Shown here: one piece after another, positions 32,532-40,620 of the stretch
How the letters are laid out: each line of letters starts with the position of its first letter
Numbering within the stretch: the first letter of the stretch is position 1
Assembly (NCBI RefSeq): GCF_946885885.1
Contig: NZ_CAMPHN010000016.1
Location: 1-48,611, forward strand
Length of the DNA stretch: 48,611 nt
Direction: 5' to 3'
Source of the DNA: an uncultured Pseudomonas sp.
GTDB taxonomy: Bacteria; Pseudomonadota; Gammaproteobacteria; Pseudomonadales; Pseudomonadaceae
Notes under the pieces: model-generated
What the model was told of the DNA's origin: nothing
The model's input: only the letters and a program-made list of their open reading frames with translations
Databases searched by the model: none
Translations under genes and position numbers: made by a program

Positions 32532-33134
32532 GTGAGACTAATTAGTGCGCGACAGGCCTGGCATGACTGCATGTACCAGGGTGGCACGACCATGCTGGAG
32601 AACCTGGTGGATCGTTCTGTCTGGGGACAGGTGCAATTCAGTGTGGTGGACAATTCGCTGCACCACATCGCGCACCAAGCGTTGGCCGGCCGGTTCCAAC
32701 ATGCGATTGCGTCGCTGCCGCTCGAGCTGCAGCACTTCGGCCACAACCTCTACGCGCCGGAGATCAGCACCCGACAGTCGAACCAATGGCTGGAGGTTGC
32801 GCATGCTCTGGTGTGGGAGAGCTGGGCGAAGCGCGACGAGCTGTCCGAGGAGAAGCGCGTCCAGGCGTACTGGGTCGCCGCCGGCGTGCTGCACCGCTAT
32901 CGGCGGATGGTTCAGGGTGGCATGGGCAATCTGGATCCGCTCGAGCAACCGCGGCTGTTCCGCAGTTGGCTACAGGATTGCCATGGCGTAATCCTCGATC
33001 GCCGGAACTGGAGTCGTGAGTGGGGCTGGATTGTGCAGGAGCTGTTCCGGGTGTGCGACAGGTTGGATCGGCAGGCGTTGCGGCCGCTGGCGATGGTGCT
33101 GGAGGAGGAAAGGGGCGTGGCGGTGGCGGCGTGA
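32532..33134 (+). CDS. hypothetical phage protein in the Q (late regulator) position
   Basis: From a GTG at 32532 with GGGGGTGG upstream, 200 residues beginning MRLISARQAWHDCMYQGG. The protein is helical with many Trp and His residues (WLEVAHALVWESWAKR; RRNWSREWGWIVQELFRV). I do not recognise a family. It lies directly after rusA at the end of the early operon and upstream of the lysis genes, where lambda-like phages encode the late antiterminator Q, so a late regulator is plausible but only by position. Confidence 0.5.
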   Translation: MRLISARQAWHDCMYQGGTTMLENLVDRSVWGQVQFSVVDNSLHHIAHQALAGRFQHAIASLPLELQHFGHNLYAPEISTRQSNQWLEVAHALVWESWAKRDELSEEKRVQAYWVAAGVLHRYRRMVQGGMGNLDPLEQPRLFRSWLQDCHGVILDRRNWSREWGWIVQELFRVCDRLDRQALRPLAMVLEEERGVAVAA

Positions 33135-33208
33135 AGTTGCTTGTGAGAGTTTGGATTTATGCCAAAATGATGGCTAGCAGACCAATGTTTCTAAGGAAGG
33201 GGTAGTTG

Positions 33209-33520
33209 ATGCCAAATACAACCCGTGTTTACCTTATTCATCGCACAGATGGTAATGGCAAGATGGAGCCTGTCGTAACCGCTGGCCCCAGCAGAGCTGA
33301 GGTTGAGCGCGACATGAGGCAACCCCATGTGAGGATCGATAGTATTGAGCATCTCGGTCAGTTGCCCGTCACCGTAGACGTTGATGAGCGCTACGGGCCT
33401 TACTACGACACTCCGCAGAAAACTTTTATGCGGGGTGACGCTGGTTATGATTATTTGTCTCAGCGCTTTCGGCTTGCAACTGATAAGGCTGTTGAGCCTT
33501 TTCTTGACGAGAATGAATGA
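33209..33520 (+). CDS. hypothetical phage protein (103 aa)
   Basis: A small acidic soluble protein beginning MPNTTRVYLIHRTDG. AAGGAAGGGG lies shortly before the ATG at 33209. It is followed at once by the CRISPR-like repeat pair. No family recognised; an accessory or anti-host function cannot be judged from sequence. Confidence 0.55.
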   Translation: MPNTTRVYLIHRTDGNGKMEPVVTAGPSRAEVERDMRQPHVRIDSIEHLGQLPVTVDVDERYGPYYDTPQKTFMRGDAGYDYLSQRFRLATDKAVEPFLDENE

Positions 33521-33581
33521 GTTGACACCTTTGTGCCGCTTCCGGCACGATATTTACAAGGTGTGAAGTTGCGCACCATGA

Positions 33582-33671
33582 GTGTTCCCCGGTAGCGGGG
33601 GTGAGCGTTGATCTTGGCTTAAGCCAAAAAAACCGTCTTATGTGTTCCCCGATTTATCGGGGGTAAAAAAA
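33582..33671 (+). repeat. pair of type I-E-CRISPR-like repeats (solitary mini-array candidate)
   Basis: GTGTTCCCCGGTAGCGGGGGTGAGC (from 33582) and GTGTTCCCCGATTTATCGGGG (from 33642) begin exactly 60 bases apart. Both have the GTGTTCCCC...GGGG hairpin form of type I-E repeats of gammaproteobacteria, and 60 equals a 28-base repeat plus 32-base spacer. The putative spacer is 33610-33641. The repeats are degenerate (loops of different length, 3' ends differ), and no cas genes are present. A perfect hairpin GTGCCG-CTTC-CGGCAC (33533-33548) precedes and a terminator follows. An ordinary structured small RNA is the main alternative. Confidence 0.35.
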
Positions 33672-33694
33672 CCCGGCCAGCGTGCCGGGTTTTT
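33665..33694. terminator. strong bidirectional Rho-independent terminator
   Basis: Stem AAAAAACCCGGC / GCCGGGTTTTTT with a six-base loop directly after the second CRISPR-like repeat. It would end the early operon or a small RNA covering the repeats. Confidence 0.9.
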
Positions 33695-33746
33695 TGTTGT
33701 GGTGGCAGCCTGCTACTATCTGCCGCCCGGACATATAGGAGGTGGC

Positions 33747-34091
33747 ATGGATTCTTTGCAACAGGTGCTCGGTCAATTCACTGGAAGCACTGCAGCGGCT
33801 GCGATTTGGACGTTCCTGATTCTCTGGGGGATGAAGAATCGGGAGTATCACTGGCCTGATACATGGTTCAAGGTTGCGCTTGTGGTTGTCCTTGGACTCC
33901 TAGCACTGCTGCCAAATGGCTGGAACTGGTTGCTTGCAGAGCCCGTGCAAACTGGAGTGGCCTACTTTTCAAGCGATCAGAATGAGAGCCGTCCACCGTA
34001 TAAGGCGCTCTTTTGGGCGGATGTTATCGGTACGTTTGTTGGTGCGGCGATCGGAGCGTTCATTGCCGGTAAGACGCCTGGAAAATTCTGA
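33747..34091 (+). CDS. small membrane protein (114 aa)
   Basis: Three hydrophobic segments (about 15-30, 42-62 and 90-107). AGGAGG (33738-33743) is four bases before the ATG. It stands between two terminators, so it is a single-gene unit near the lysis region. It could be a holin-like or exclusion protein, but no family is recognised. Upstream in-frame codons run through the repeat/terminator and are not used. Confidence 0.6.
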   Translation: MDSLQQVLGQFTGSTAAAAIWTFLILWGMKNREYHWPDTWFKVALVVVLGLLALLPNGWNWLLAEPVQTGVAYFSSDQNESRPPYKALFWADVIGTFVGAAIGAFIAGKTPGKF

Positions 34092-34110
34092 TCCTGCATG
34101 TGATTTCCCC

Positions 34111-34134
34111 AACCCGGCCAAGTGCCGGGTTTTT
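34111..34134 (+). terminator. Rho-independent terminator
   Basis: Stem AACCCGGC / GCCGGGTT with loop CAAGT, then T residues. Ends the small membrane protein gene. Confidence 0.85.
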
Positions 34135-34565
34135 CATATCTGAGTTTTGATACCCGTAGCCAGGGCGGCCCTACGGGAGAGCCTGGACGCCCCCAGCCAG
34201 CGGTGGGGCGCTCACGGAAAACACTGGCAGCCCGCACAGGCTAGATTCCTCGGGTCACTCCGGGCCGGGTGCGAGGTGGATTAGGCGAGACCGGTACAGC
34301 AGGGCGCCGGCGCCGATGAAGCCTGTGGCGGACAGGCTGGAAAGACAGCCATCGATTTTCTTTCACATACACCTTGACCCACTTCTATACGTATAGAAGG
34401 GGCTGTCGGTGTATGTGCTGCAGAGTTTGGTCCCGCCGAGAGGCGCTGCCAGGGTCACGTCGGGAGACGTTGCCACATCCGCCCGGCTTCGAGCTGGGCA
34501 TCCTTTCTATGAGGCCTGCAAAGCAGGCTCATCACCAGGGCCTAGTAGACCCAGGAGATGCCCCT
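34135..34565 (+). promoter_or_regulatory. structured non-coding region before the late operon
   Basis: About 430 bases with no convincing gene but many dyads: CCCGTAG/CTACGGG (34153-34177), CGCCCC/GGGGCG (34188-34210), and two overlapping, mutually exclusive hairpins GCCTGT/ACAGGC (34321-34337) and GGCTG/CAGCC (34335-34350), the second followed by ATCGATTTTCTTTC. This looks like a late leader with an attenuator or terminator acted on by a late regulator, like the lambda pR'-tR' region. The late promoter itself was not identified. Confidence 0.45.
34382..34399. promoter_or_regulatory. 18-bp perfect palindrome before lysis genes
   Basis: CTTCTATACGTATAGAAG is a perfect 18-base palindrome about 170 bases before the holin start. 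It differs from the repressor operators and from the LexA box, so it may be the site of a separate late-gene regulator. TTGACC at 34374-34379 lies beside it but no well-spaced -10 element follows. Confidence 0.5.
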
Positions 34566-34952
34566 ATGAGGATTTCCACTATGACCGAGCCCGCCTCAAG
34601 CGCGATCGGCGGCGTTGCTTTGGCCAAACTGCTGGCCATGGTGCTCGGCGTACCGCTTGCTGTTGCCGTCGTGATGATCATGACTTGCCCGCGCAGTCGT
34701 CGTGAGTGGACCGTCGCCCTCATTAGCACCGTGATCGCCTCGATCTGCGGCGGTGCCGGCATCGTTCAGTGGTTTTCCCTGCAAGCCTGGTCCGCCACCT
34801 TCGAGGGGGCCGCGGCAATAGCTGGTCTGCACTTCGTCTGCGGGCTACCTGCCTGGGTCATCGTACGGGCCTGGTTCATCTGGAGCGAGTCGCGCAAGGG
34901 TGTTGGCTTGCCTGAGCTGGCCAAGGAATTCCGCGAGGGTACTGGGTTGTGA
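34566..34952 (+). CDS. phage holin with dual start
   Basis: A 128-residue membrane protein with about three hydrophobic segments (SAIGGVALAKLLAMVLGVPLAVAV, TVALISTVIASICGGAGIV, GLHFVCGLPAWVIVRAWFIW) and a charged tail (RKGVGLPELAKEFREG), like putative holins of Pseudomonas phages. Two in-frame starts have ribosome sites: ATG 34566 (AGGAGATG five bases before) and ATG 34581 (GAGG nine bases before), differing by MRIST. A longer form with an extra N-terminal Arg recalls the lambda S107/S105 antiholin-holin pair. The Rz-like gene overlaps its stop. Confidence 0.7.
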   Translation: MRISTMTEPASSAIGGVALAKLLAMVLGVPLAVAVVMIMTCPRSRREWTVALISTVIASICGGAGIVQWFSLQAWSATFEGAAAIAGLHFVCGLPAWVIVRAWFIWSESRKGVGLPELAKEFREGTGL

Positions 34953-35311
34953 GTGTTTTCGGGCTTGATGCAATTCGCGCTGCGGTGCTTCTCGGCCTGG
35001 CCGCTATCTGCTTCGGCTTCGGCTGGCAGGTGCACGCTTGGAAAGAAGGTTACGACGCCGCAGCACGCCTGGAGGCTCAGCAAGCGCAAGAACGACTGGC
35101 GCGCGAGCTGGTCGCCCAGGTGGCGGAGCAAACCGGCAAGGCGATCGCCGGCATCCGGGTCACCAACACCACCATCTACCAGCGAACCCGGCAGGAGATC
35201 ATCCGTGAGCCGATGGACCCTAATTGCCGCATTCCTGCTAGCTGGATGCGCAACGTCAACGCCGCCAGAGCCGGCGAGTTACGACCAGAGTCTGCTGGAG
35301 CGCTGCCCTGA
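34949..35311 (+). CDS. Rz-like inner-membrane spanin
   Basis: A 120-residue protein with one N-terminal helix (about 10-30) and a periplasmic coiled region (ARLEAQQAQERLARELVAQV), typical of i-spanins. GTG start overlapping the holin stop. The Rz1 lipoprotein gene begins inside it in another frame, the standard nested Rz/Rz1 arrangement. Together they fuse inner and outer membranes at the end of lysis. Confidence 0.75.
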   Translation: MSVFGLDAIRAAVLLGLAAICFGFGWQVHAWKEGYDAAARLEAQQAQERLARELVAQVAEQTGKAIAGIRVTNTTIYQRTRQEIIREPMDPNCRIPASWMRNVNAARAGELRPESAGALP

Positions 35312-35483
35312 CCTGCAGCAGGTGCCGGTGGCCGAGGATGGCACTGGCGATCCGGCCGAGCTGACGTTGGCAGATGTGGCGACCGCTGGCATGTACTTGG
35401 AATGCCAGCGGCGCCACAAGGGGCTGGTCGATGCAATCCGGCAGGCTACTGGCAGATCAGCCGGTAATCGGGGCAGCCAGTAA
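35205..35483 (+). CDS. Rz1-like outer-membrane spanin lipoprotein
   Basis: From a GTG at 35205, with AGGAG seven bases upstream, the protein begins MSRWTLIAAFLLAGCATSTP: a short signal peptide and lipobox LAGC, so Cys is lipidated. A Pro-containing stretch follows as in o-spanins. The first 107 bases overlap Rz out of frame. At 92 residues it is longer than lambda Rz1. Confidence 0.75.
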   Translation: MSRWTLIAAFLLAGCATSTPPEPASYDQSLLERCPDLQQVPVAEDGTGDPAELTLADVATAGMYLECQRRHKGLVDAIRQATGRSAGNRGSQ

Positions 35484-35580
35484 CGAGCTGCATTACGTGC
35501 TCGAGCAGCCACGGGAAGCCGCCTGCCGCAGTGATCAAGATCAGTGCAATGGAAGCGGAGAGAAGTATCTTTTTGCTCAT
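35446..35580 (-). CDS. small hydrophobic protein antisense to Rz1 end (44 aa)
   Basis: Begins MSKKILLSASIALILITAAGG, one hydrophobic helix, then two cysteines. The ATG at 35580 has GGAG about nine bases upstream. It is minus-strand in the late operon and overlaps the 3' end of the Rz1 gene by 38 bases. Could be a small regulatory or lysis-timing membrane peptide, or chance. Confidence 0.4.
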   Translation of the reverse strand: MSKKILLSASIALILITAAGGFPWLLEHVMQLVTGCPDYRLICQ

Positions 35581-35704
35581 GGGTGTTGCTCCGTTGTGTG
35601 TTATGAGCAATCCATTTTTCACATATCAAGCCGAAAAGGTGGCCTATTCAACCCACTTTACGGCCTGAATAAGGCGCGCCGGGAGGCGCCCCACGGAGAA
35701 ACAC

Positions 35705-36274
35705 ATGGCTGCCACCCCAGGGCAGCGCTACGACTGGGCTGCGGTCGAGCGCGACTACCGCACCGGCCAATACAGCAACCGCGAACTGAGCCGCCTGCAC
35801 GGGCCATCCGAGGCCGCAATCCGCAAGCGCGCCGCCGATGGCAGCTGGAGCCGCGACCTGTCGGAGCAGATTCGTCAGCGCGTCCGCGAGAAGACGAACC
35901 GCGCAGCAGCCCAGGAGATCGTCAAGGCCGAGACGGATGCCGAGATCGTCGAGCAGGCGGCCGAGGTGGGCGCCTCGATCGTTAAGAGCCACCAGCAGAT
36001 TATTCGGCGCGCCAAGGGGCTGACCGAGAAGCTGATGGACCTGCTGGAGCGCCAGTTGGAAACCGGCAAGATGACGGTGCAGGTACGCGGCGGAGCCGTT
36101 GCCGAGATCGACTTGCCACTGGACTACGTGGGCAAGTCCCTCGGTAGCGCCACCCAGGCCATGGAGCGCGCCATCCGCCTGGAGCGCCAGGCCTATGGGC
36201 TGGATGAAGAGGGCAGCGAGAAGGTCGGCAAGTCCCTGGACGAGCTGTTGGCCGAGGTGGCCGCCGAGTGCTGA
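35705..36274 (+). CDS. terminase small subunit
   Basis: A 189-residue protein with an N-terminal helix-turn-helix (YDWAAVERDYRTGQYSNREL, then HGPSEAAIRKRAADGSW) that recognises packaging DNA, and a helical oligomerisation region. It precedes the large subunit and overlaps its start. GGAGAAACAC precedes the ATG. Confidence 0.85.
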   Translation: MAATPGQRYDWAAVERDYRTGQYSNRELSRLHGPSEAAIRKRAADGSWSRDLSEQIRQRVREKTNRAAAQEIVKAETDAEIVEQAAEVGASIVKSHQQIIRRAKGLTEKLMDLLERQLETGKMTVQVRGGAVAEIDLPLDYVGKSLGSATQAMERAIRLERQAYGLDEEGSEKVGKSLDELLAEVAAEC

Positions 36275-37929
36275 CCCGCGCCGATCGCCAGGAGATCCTG
36301 CGCAAGGGCGACGGGCTGCTGGAGATGCACCGGGCCGGCACGCTCAAGGGCAAGCCCCTGCTGGTCACCGCTCTGGCGAACAAGTGGTACCGGCTCAACG
36401 CGCTGTACAAGATCAAGGACAAGGACGGCAAGGTCCGCCGGTTCCGGCCGAACGCCCAGCAGCGGCAGCGCTTCTTGGACGGGCATTGCCGGGACATCAT
36501 CCTGAAGGCCAGGCAGCTGGGGTTCACGACGTTCGAGATGATCGACGCGCTGGACGACTGCCTGTTCATCGCCGACTACAGCGCCGGTTGCATCGCCGAC
36601 ACGCTGCCGAACGCGAAGGACATCTACCGCAACAAGATCCGCTACGCCTACGAGAAGCTGATGCAGGACGCGGCCTGGCAGGCGATCTTCCAGTTGATCG
36701 GCTTGCGCATCCCGAAGCCCAAGAGCGACAAAGACCAGGGCTACATCTTCGACAACGGCTCGAGCATCCAGGTATCGACCAGCTACCGCGGCGGCACCCT
36801 GCAGCGCTTGCATGTGTCGGAGTTCGGCAAGATTTGCAGGAAGTACCCGGATAAGGCCAAGGAGATCGTCACCGGCGCCTTCGAGGCGGTCGGCATGGGC
36901 AACCAGCTGACACTAGAGAGCACGGCCGAGGGGCGCGAAGGGTACTTCTTCGATTACTGCCAGGATGCCCAGAAGCTGCTGGCAGCGAGGAAGACGCCGA
37001 CGCTCATGGATTGGCGGTTCCACTTCTTCCCCTGGTGGCAGGAGCCGGCCTACCAGTTGGATCCGGCAGGCGTTTCGGTACCGCAGTGGATGCTGGTGTA
37101 TTTCGCTGAGCTGGCAGCCAAGTTCGGGATCCGCACGACGCCAGCGCAGCAAGCCTGGTACGCGAAGAAGGCCGAGACGCTCAAGGACGACATGAAACGC
37201 GAGTATCCGGCTACTCCGGATGAAGCCTTCGCGCAGAGTGTCGAGGGCGCCTACTACATGACGCAGATGCGCTGGCTGCGGCAGAACGGGCGGATCACCA
37301 CCAAGTGCAAGCTCAACCCGAGCCTGCCAGTGGTAACCGCCTGGGACTTAGGCATGAGCGACGCGATGTCGATCACCTTTGCCCAGGTCGTTGGCCGCGA
37401 GGTGCATATCGTCGATTACCTGGAGGGTAGTGGGGAGGGCATCGAGTTCTACGCCGACCAGTTGGTGAAAAAGGGCTACAGCTACGGCGGTCACTTCGGC
37501 CCGCATGACCTGGCAGTGCGCGAGATCGGCACCGGCAAGGCTCGGATCGATGTGGCCGCGCAGTACGGCATTCGCTTCGAGATCGTGCCGCGAATCAGCA
37601 ATCACGCCGAAGGCATCCAGGCGGTTCGCCAATTTCTGCCGCTGTGCTGGTTCGCCGAGACGACCCTGGACGACGCCGAGGGCAGTACAGAGCGCGCCGG
37701 CGTAGACCGATTGATCGACTGCCTCGACAACTACCGCAAGGAATGGGATGAGCGGCTGGGCTGCTACCGAGACCAGCCGCGGCATGACTGGGCCTCGCAT
37801 GGCTCCAAGTCCTTCGAGACGCTGGCCCGCTGCGGCATTTTCGAGCGTGCCATGGGCATGCCCGCGCCGGCTCCATACAGCACCACCAACAGCCAACAAG
37901 GCCAGCAACGCTGGAACGCCTACACATGA
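36268..37929 (+). CDS. terminase large subunit
   Basis: A 553-residue packaging motor and nuclease. ATPase: Walker A-like KARQLGFTT (80-88) and Walker B LHVSEFG (181-187). RNase-H-like nuclease: TAWDLGMSD with Asp360 and Asp365, Asp414 in GPHDLAVRE, and HDWASHGSKSFET near the end. GTG start overlapping the small-subunit stop. It cuts concatemers and pumps DNA through the portal. Confidence 0.92.
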   Translation: MLTRADRQEILRKGDGLLEMHRAGTLKGKPLLVTALANKWYRLNALYKIKDKDGKVRRFRPNAQQRQRFLDGHCRDIILKARQLGFTTFEMIDALDDCLFIADYSAGCIADTLPNAKDIYRNKIRYAYEKLMQDAAWQAIFQLIGLRIPKPKSDKDQGYIFDNGSSIQVSTSYRGGTLQRLHVSEFGKICRKYPDKAKEIVTGAFEAVGMGNQLTLESTAEGREGYFFDYCQDAQKLLAARKTPTLMDWRFHFFPWWQEPAYQLDPAGVSVPQWMLVYFAELAAKFGIRTTPAQQAWYAKKAETLKDDMKREYPATPDEAFAQSVEGAYYMTQMRWLRQNGRITTKCKLNPSLPVVTAWDLGMSDAMSITFAQVVGREVHIVDYLEGSGEGIEFYADQLVKKGYSYGGHFGPHDLAVREIGTGKARIDVAAQYGIRFEIVPRISNHAEGIQAVRQFLPLCWFAETTLDDAEGSTERAGVDRLIDCLDNYRKEWDERLGCYRDQPRHDWASHGSKSFETLARCGIFERAMGMPAPAPYSTTNSQQGQQRWNAYT

Positions 37930-38279
37930 GCCAGATCATCATCGACGCCAACCAGGTTGCCGACTTCATTGCCCGCAAGGTGGGCGTGTTCGCCGTGCCG
38001 TCGCAGCGCCTGCGTGCCGACATCGGCCACGTCCAGGTGGAAAAGGTCGTTGTGCGGGAGCCCGCCGGTCCGCAGCCAGCCCTGCGCCTGTCATTCGACA
38101 TGCCCGAGGCGTTTGGCGTCGAGCTGCTGGTGAAGCTGCAGGAGTTCGCCGCCGACCCGGCCGGCTACATGGTCGACCTGTTCGAGAACCTGCAAGGCAT
38201 CCGGCATGCCGCCTGGATGCGCCGAAACGGCCGCCAGGCGGAAATCGCCGCGGTATATGAGGGCATGCGCAATGGCTGA
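37926..38279 (+). CDS. hypothetical protein between terminase and portal (117 aa)
   Basis: A soluble protein beginning MSQIIIDANQVADFIARKVG. It overlaps terL by four bases (ATGA) and the portal gene by eight, so it is translationally coupled to both. Probably a small head-assembly or packaging accessory protein. No family recognised. Confidence 0.6.
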   Translation: MSQIIIDANQVADFIARKVGVFAVPSQRLRADIGHVQVEKVVVREPAGPQPALRLSFDMPEAFGVELLVKLQEFAADPAGYMVDLFENLQGIRHAAWMRRNGRQAEIAAVYEGMRNG

Positions 38280-40458
38280 TATGGGACTGCTGGGTTTTAC
38301 CCCTGCCAGCACGTTGGTCGCGCAACAGCACGCCGAACAGCAGCGTCAGGACGAGCAGCGCCGCCGCGAGGCGGTGGAAAGCTCCTTGGCCGGACATATT
38401 CGCCGTGGCTTCGAGGCCGCCAAGACAGCCAAGCAGGAGATTGAGCGCCGGCTGATCGACTGCGCGCAACGGCAAAAGGGTATCTATCCGGCCGACAAGC
38501 TGGCTGCGATTAAGGCTCAGGGCGGCAGTGAGCTGTACCCCAAGCTCAGTACCACGAAATGTCGCGCCGCTGCTGCCTGGATTCGCGACATCCTGATTCC
38601 GACCAGTGGCCGCCCGTGGGGGCTGGACCCGACGCCGGTTTCCGACATCCCGCCGGAGTACCTGCAGCAGTTCAAGCAGACCCTGATGCAGCGTCTGCAG
38701 GCGGATCCAGAGGCAGCCCAGAAGCTGACCCGTGAAACCCTGGAAACGATGCTACTACAGGAGATCGACAAGCGTGCCCGCGCTGCAGCCGACAATCATG
38801 AGAACCTGATTGCCGACCAACTGGCCGAGGGCGGCTGGGATGATGCGCTGGAGCTGTTTATTGACGACTTTGCGACCTATCCGGCCGCGATTATGAAAGG
38901 GCCGCTGCTGGAGCGGACGCCGGATCTGGTGTGGGGCGATGGCTGGGAACTGATGGAAACCCAGACCATCAAGCCGCAGTTTGCTCGCGTCAGTCCCTAT
39001 GACATCTACCCATCGCCGGATTCAGCCGATGTCGACGATGGTGCGTTCATCATCGAGCGCGAGCGCTATACCCGCACCAAGCTCAACCGCTTGCGCGGCG
39101 TGCCTGGCTACTCCGAGGAAGCCGTGCGCATGGTGCTGCTCGAGCACGGCCGCGGCGGCCTGCGCGATTGGCTGGCGGTCGATAGTCAGCGAGCTGTGAT
39201 CGAGGACCGCAGCGGTGATTGGCTGAACAACCACGGCGAGACAATCGAGGGGTTGCACTATTGGGGCAGCGCCCAGGGCCTGATGCTTCTGCAGTGGGGC
39301 ATGCAGCCCGAGCAGATTCCCGATCCGCTGGACGAGTACGAGATCGATGCCATCCTGATCGGCCGGCATGTGATCCGCTGCGTGATCAATCGCAACCCGA
39401 TGGGGGCTCGCCCGTACCACAAGGCCAGCTTCCAGCTGGTGCCAGGCTCGTTCTGGGGTATGGCGATTCCCGAGCTGATGAGCGACGTGCAGGACATGTG
39501 TTGCGCCACCGCCAGGGCACAGGCCAATAACATGGCGTTCTCCAGCGGCCCGCAAGTCGAAGTCGACGAGTCACGCCTGATGCCAGGCGAGAACCCCAAT
39601 GAGATGTTCCCGCTCAAGCGCTGGCGTACCAAGTCGAATATCGGTCAGGCCTCGCCGTCGCCGGCGATTCGCTTCTTTCAGCCAGCCAGCATGGCCGGTG
39701 AGCTGATGACCGTATATAGCGAGTGGGAGCGCCGCGCCGACGATGCCACCAATATCCCGCGCTATATCTACGGCAGCGAGAAAATCGGTGGCGCCGGCAA
39801 CACAGCCAGCGGCTTGTCGATGCTGATGGAGTCGGCGAACAAGGGCATCAAGGACGCGATTCGCCACATCGACCGAGGCCTGGTGCGCCGCGCAATCCAC
39901 GCGCTGTGGCTGTTCAACATGCGCTACTCGCAGAACCAGACGATCAAGGGCGACTGCCGCGTCGTTGCCCGTGGCGCCAGTGCCATGTTGCAACGCGAGC
40001 AGACCCAGGCCCTGCGGCAGCAGTTCCTGCAAGTCACGGCCAATCCCGTGGATATGCAGATTCTCGGCGTTGAAGGGCGGGCGAAGCTGCTGCGCGCTGT
40101 CGCCGAACTGCTGGATATGCCTGGCCTGATCCCAAGCGACGAGGAAATTACAGCCCGGACGAACCAGCAGAATCAGCAGCAGGCCCAGCAGATCGAGCAG
40201 GTGGCGAAGCTGGAGCAGGCCCAGGTCGAGGCAGATGTCAGCGTCAAGCAGGCAGAAGCCCAGAAGACTGAGGCGGAAACGCAGGAAATTCTGTTCGAAC
40301 TCGGCGCCACCGCCGCGCTACTGAAAGGGGCAACCGATGCAGCTGGACGAGCAACAGGTCAAGGCGCTGGCGCGCCTGCAAACGGAAAACAGCCCGGACT
40401 GGAAGGCGTTCCTGGCCATGATCCGCGCATACAGGGAGTCGGTACGTTCGGACCTTGA
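38272..40458 (+). CDS. portal protein
   Basis: A 728-residue protein directly after terminase, close in length to the P22 portal (725). The core contains KLSTTKCRAAAAWIRDILIP, DIYPSPDSADVDDGAFIIERE and IPRYIYGSEKIGGAGNTASG; the C-terminal part (about 640-700) is Gln/Glu-rich and probably a coiled barrel as in P22. The ATG at 38272 lies in the end of the previous gene; an earlier in-frame ATG at 38206 is antisense-like sequence of that gene. It forms the ring through which DNA enters the head. Confidence 0.85.
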   Translation: MADMGLLGFTPASTLVAQQHAEQQRQDEQRRREAVESSLAGHIRRGFEAAKTAKQEIERRLIDCAQRQKGIYPADKLAAIKAQGGSELYPKLSTTKCRAAAAWIRDILIPTSGRPWGLDPTPVSDIPPEYLQQFKQTLMQRLQADPEAAQKLTRETLETMLLQEIDKRARAAADNHENLIADQLAEGGWDDALELFIDDFATYPAAIMKGPLLERTPDLVWGDGWELMETQTIKPQFARVSPYDIYPSPDSADVDDGAFIIERERYTRTKLNRLRGVPGYSEEAVRMVLLEHGRGGLRDWLAVDSQRAVIEDRSGDWLNNHGETIEGLHYWGSAQGLMLLQWGMQPEQIPDPLDEYEIDAILIGRHVIRCVINRNPMGARPYHKASFQLVPGSFWGMAIPELMSDVQDMCCATARAQANNMAFSSGPQVEVDESRLMPGENPNEMFPLKRWRTKSNIGQASPSPAIRFFQPASMAGELMTVYSEWERRADDATNIPRYIYGSEKIGGAGNTASGLSMLMESANKGIKDAIRHIDRGLVRRAIHALWLFNMRYSQNQTIKGDCRVVARGASAMLQREQTQALRQQFLQVTANPVDMQILGVEGRAKLLRAVAELLDMPGLIPSDEEITARTNQQNQQQAQQIEQVAKLEQAQVEADVSVKQAEAQKTEAETQEILFELGATAALLKGATDAAGRATGQGAGAPANGKQPGLEGVPGHDPRIQGVGTFGP

Positions 40459-40570
40459 GATGTCCACCGGACTGGAGCAAACCGCAAAGCTGCAGGGGCG
40501 CGCGCAGATGCTCAGTGAGTTGATCAGCGACATCGAGCAGGCGCCGGCTCTGGTCCGTCAGCACTACTAA
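40337..40570 (+). CDS. small protein nested in portal 3' end (77 aa)
   Basis: Begins MQLDEQQVKALARLQTENSPDW, with AGGGG before the ATG. It starts 122 bases inside the portal gene in another frame. Helical and charged. Small genes like this often follow portals in Pseudomonas podophages. Function unknown. A terminator follows. Confidence 0.6.
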   Translation: MQLDEQQVKALARLQTENSPDWKAFLAMIRAYRESVRSDLEMSTGLEQTAKLQGRAQMLSELISDIEQAPALVRQHY

Positions 40571-40587
40571 ACCTTCGCCCTCACAAC

Positions 40588-40620
40588 AAAGCCCCTTGGA
40601 TTCGTCCCGGGGGCTTTTTT
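40588..40620 (+). terminator. Rho-independent terminator between portal and scaffold
   Basis: Stem AAAGCCCC / GGGGGCTTT with a loop of about a dozen bases, ending in six T residues. It would partly separate the portal transcript from the abundant scaffold/coat transcript. Confidence 0.75.

Noticed and set aside
33606..33632. Hairpin TTGGCTTAAGCCAA with A-run as a terminator
   Set aside because: The A-run follows on the plus strand and the T-run precedes the stem on the minus strand, so neither direction gives a stem followed by T residues.
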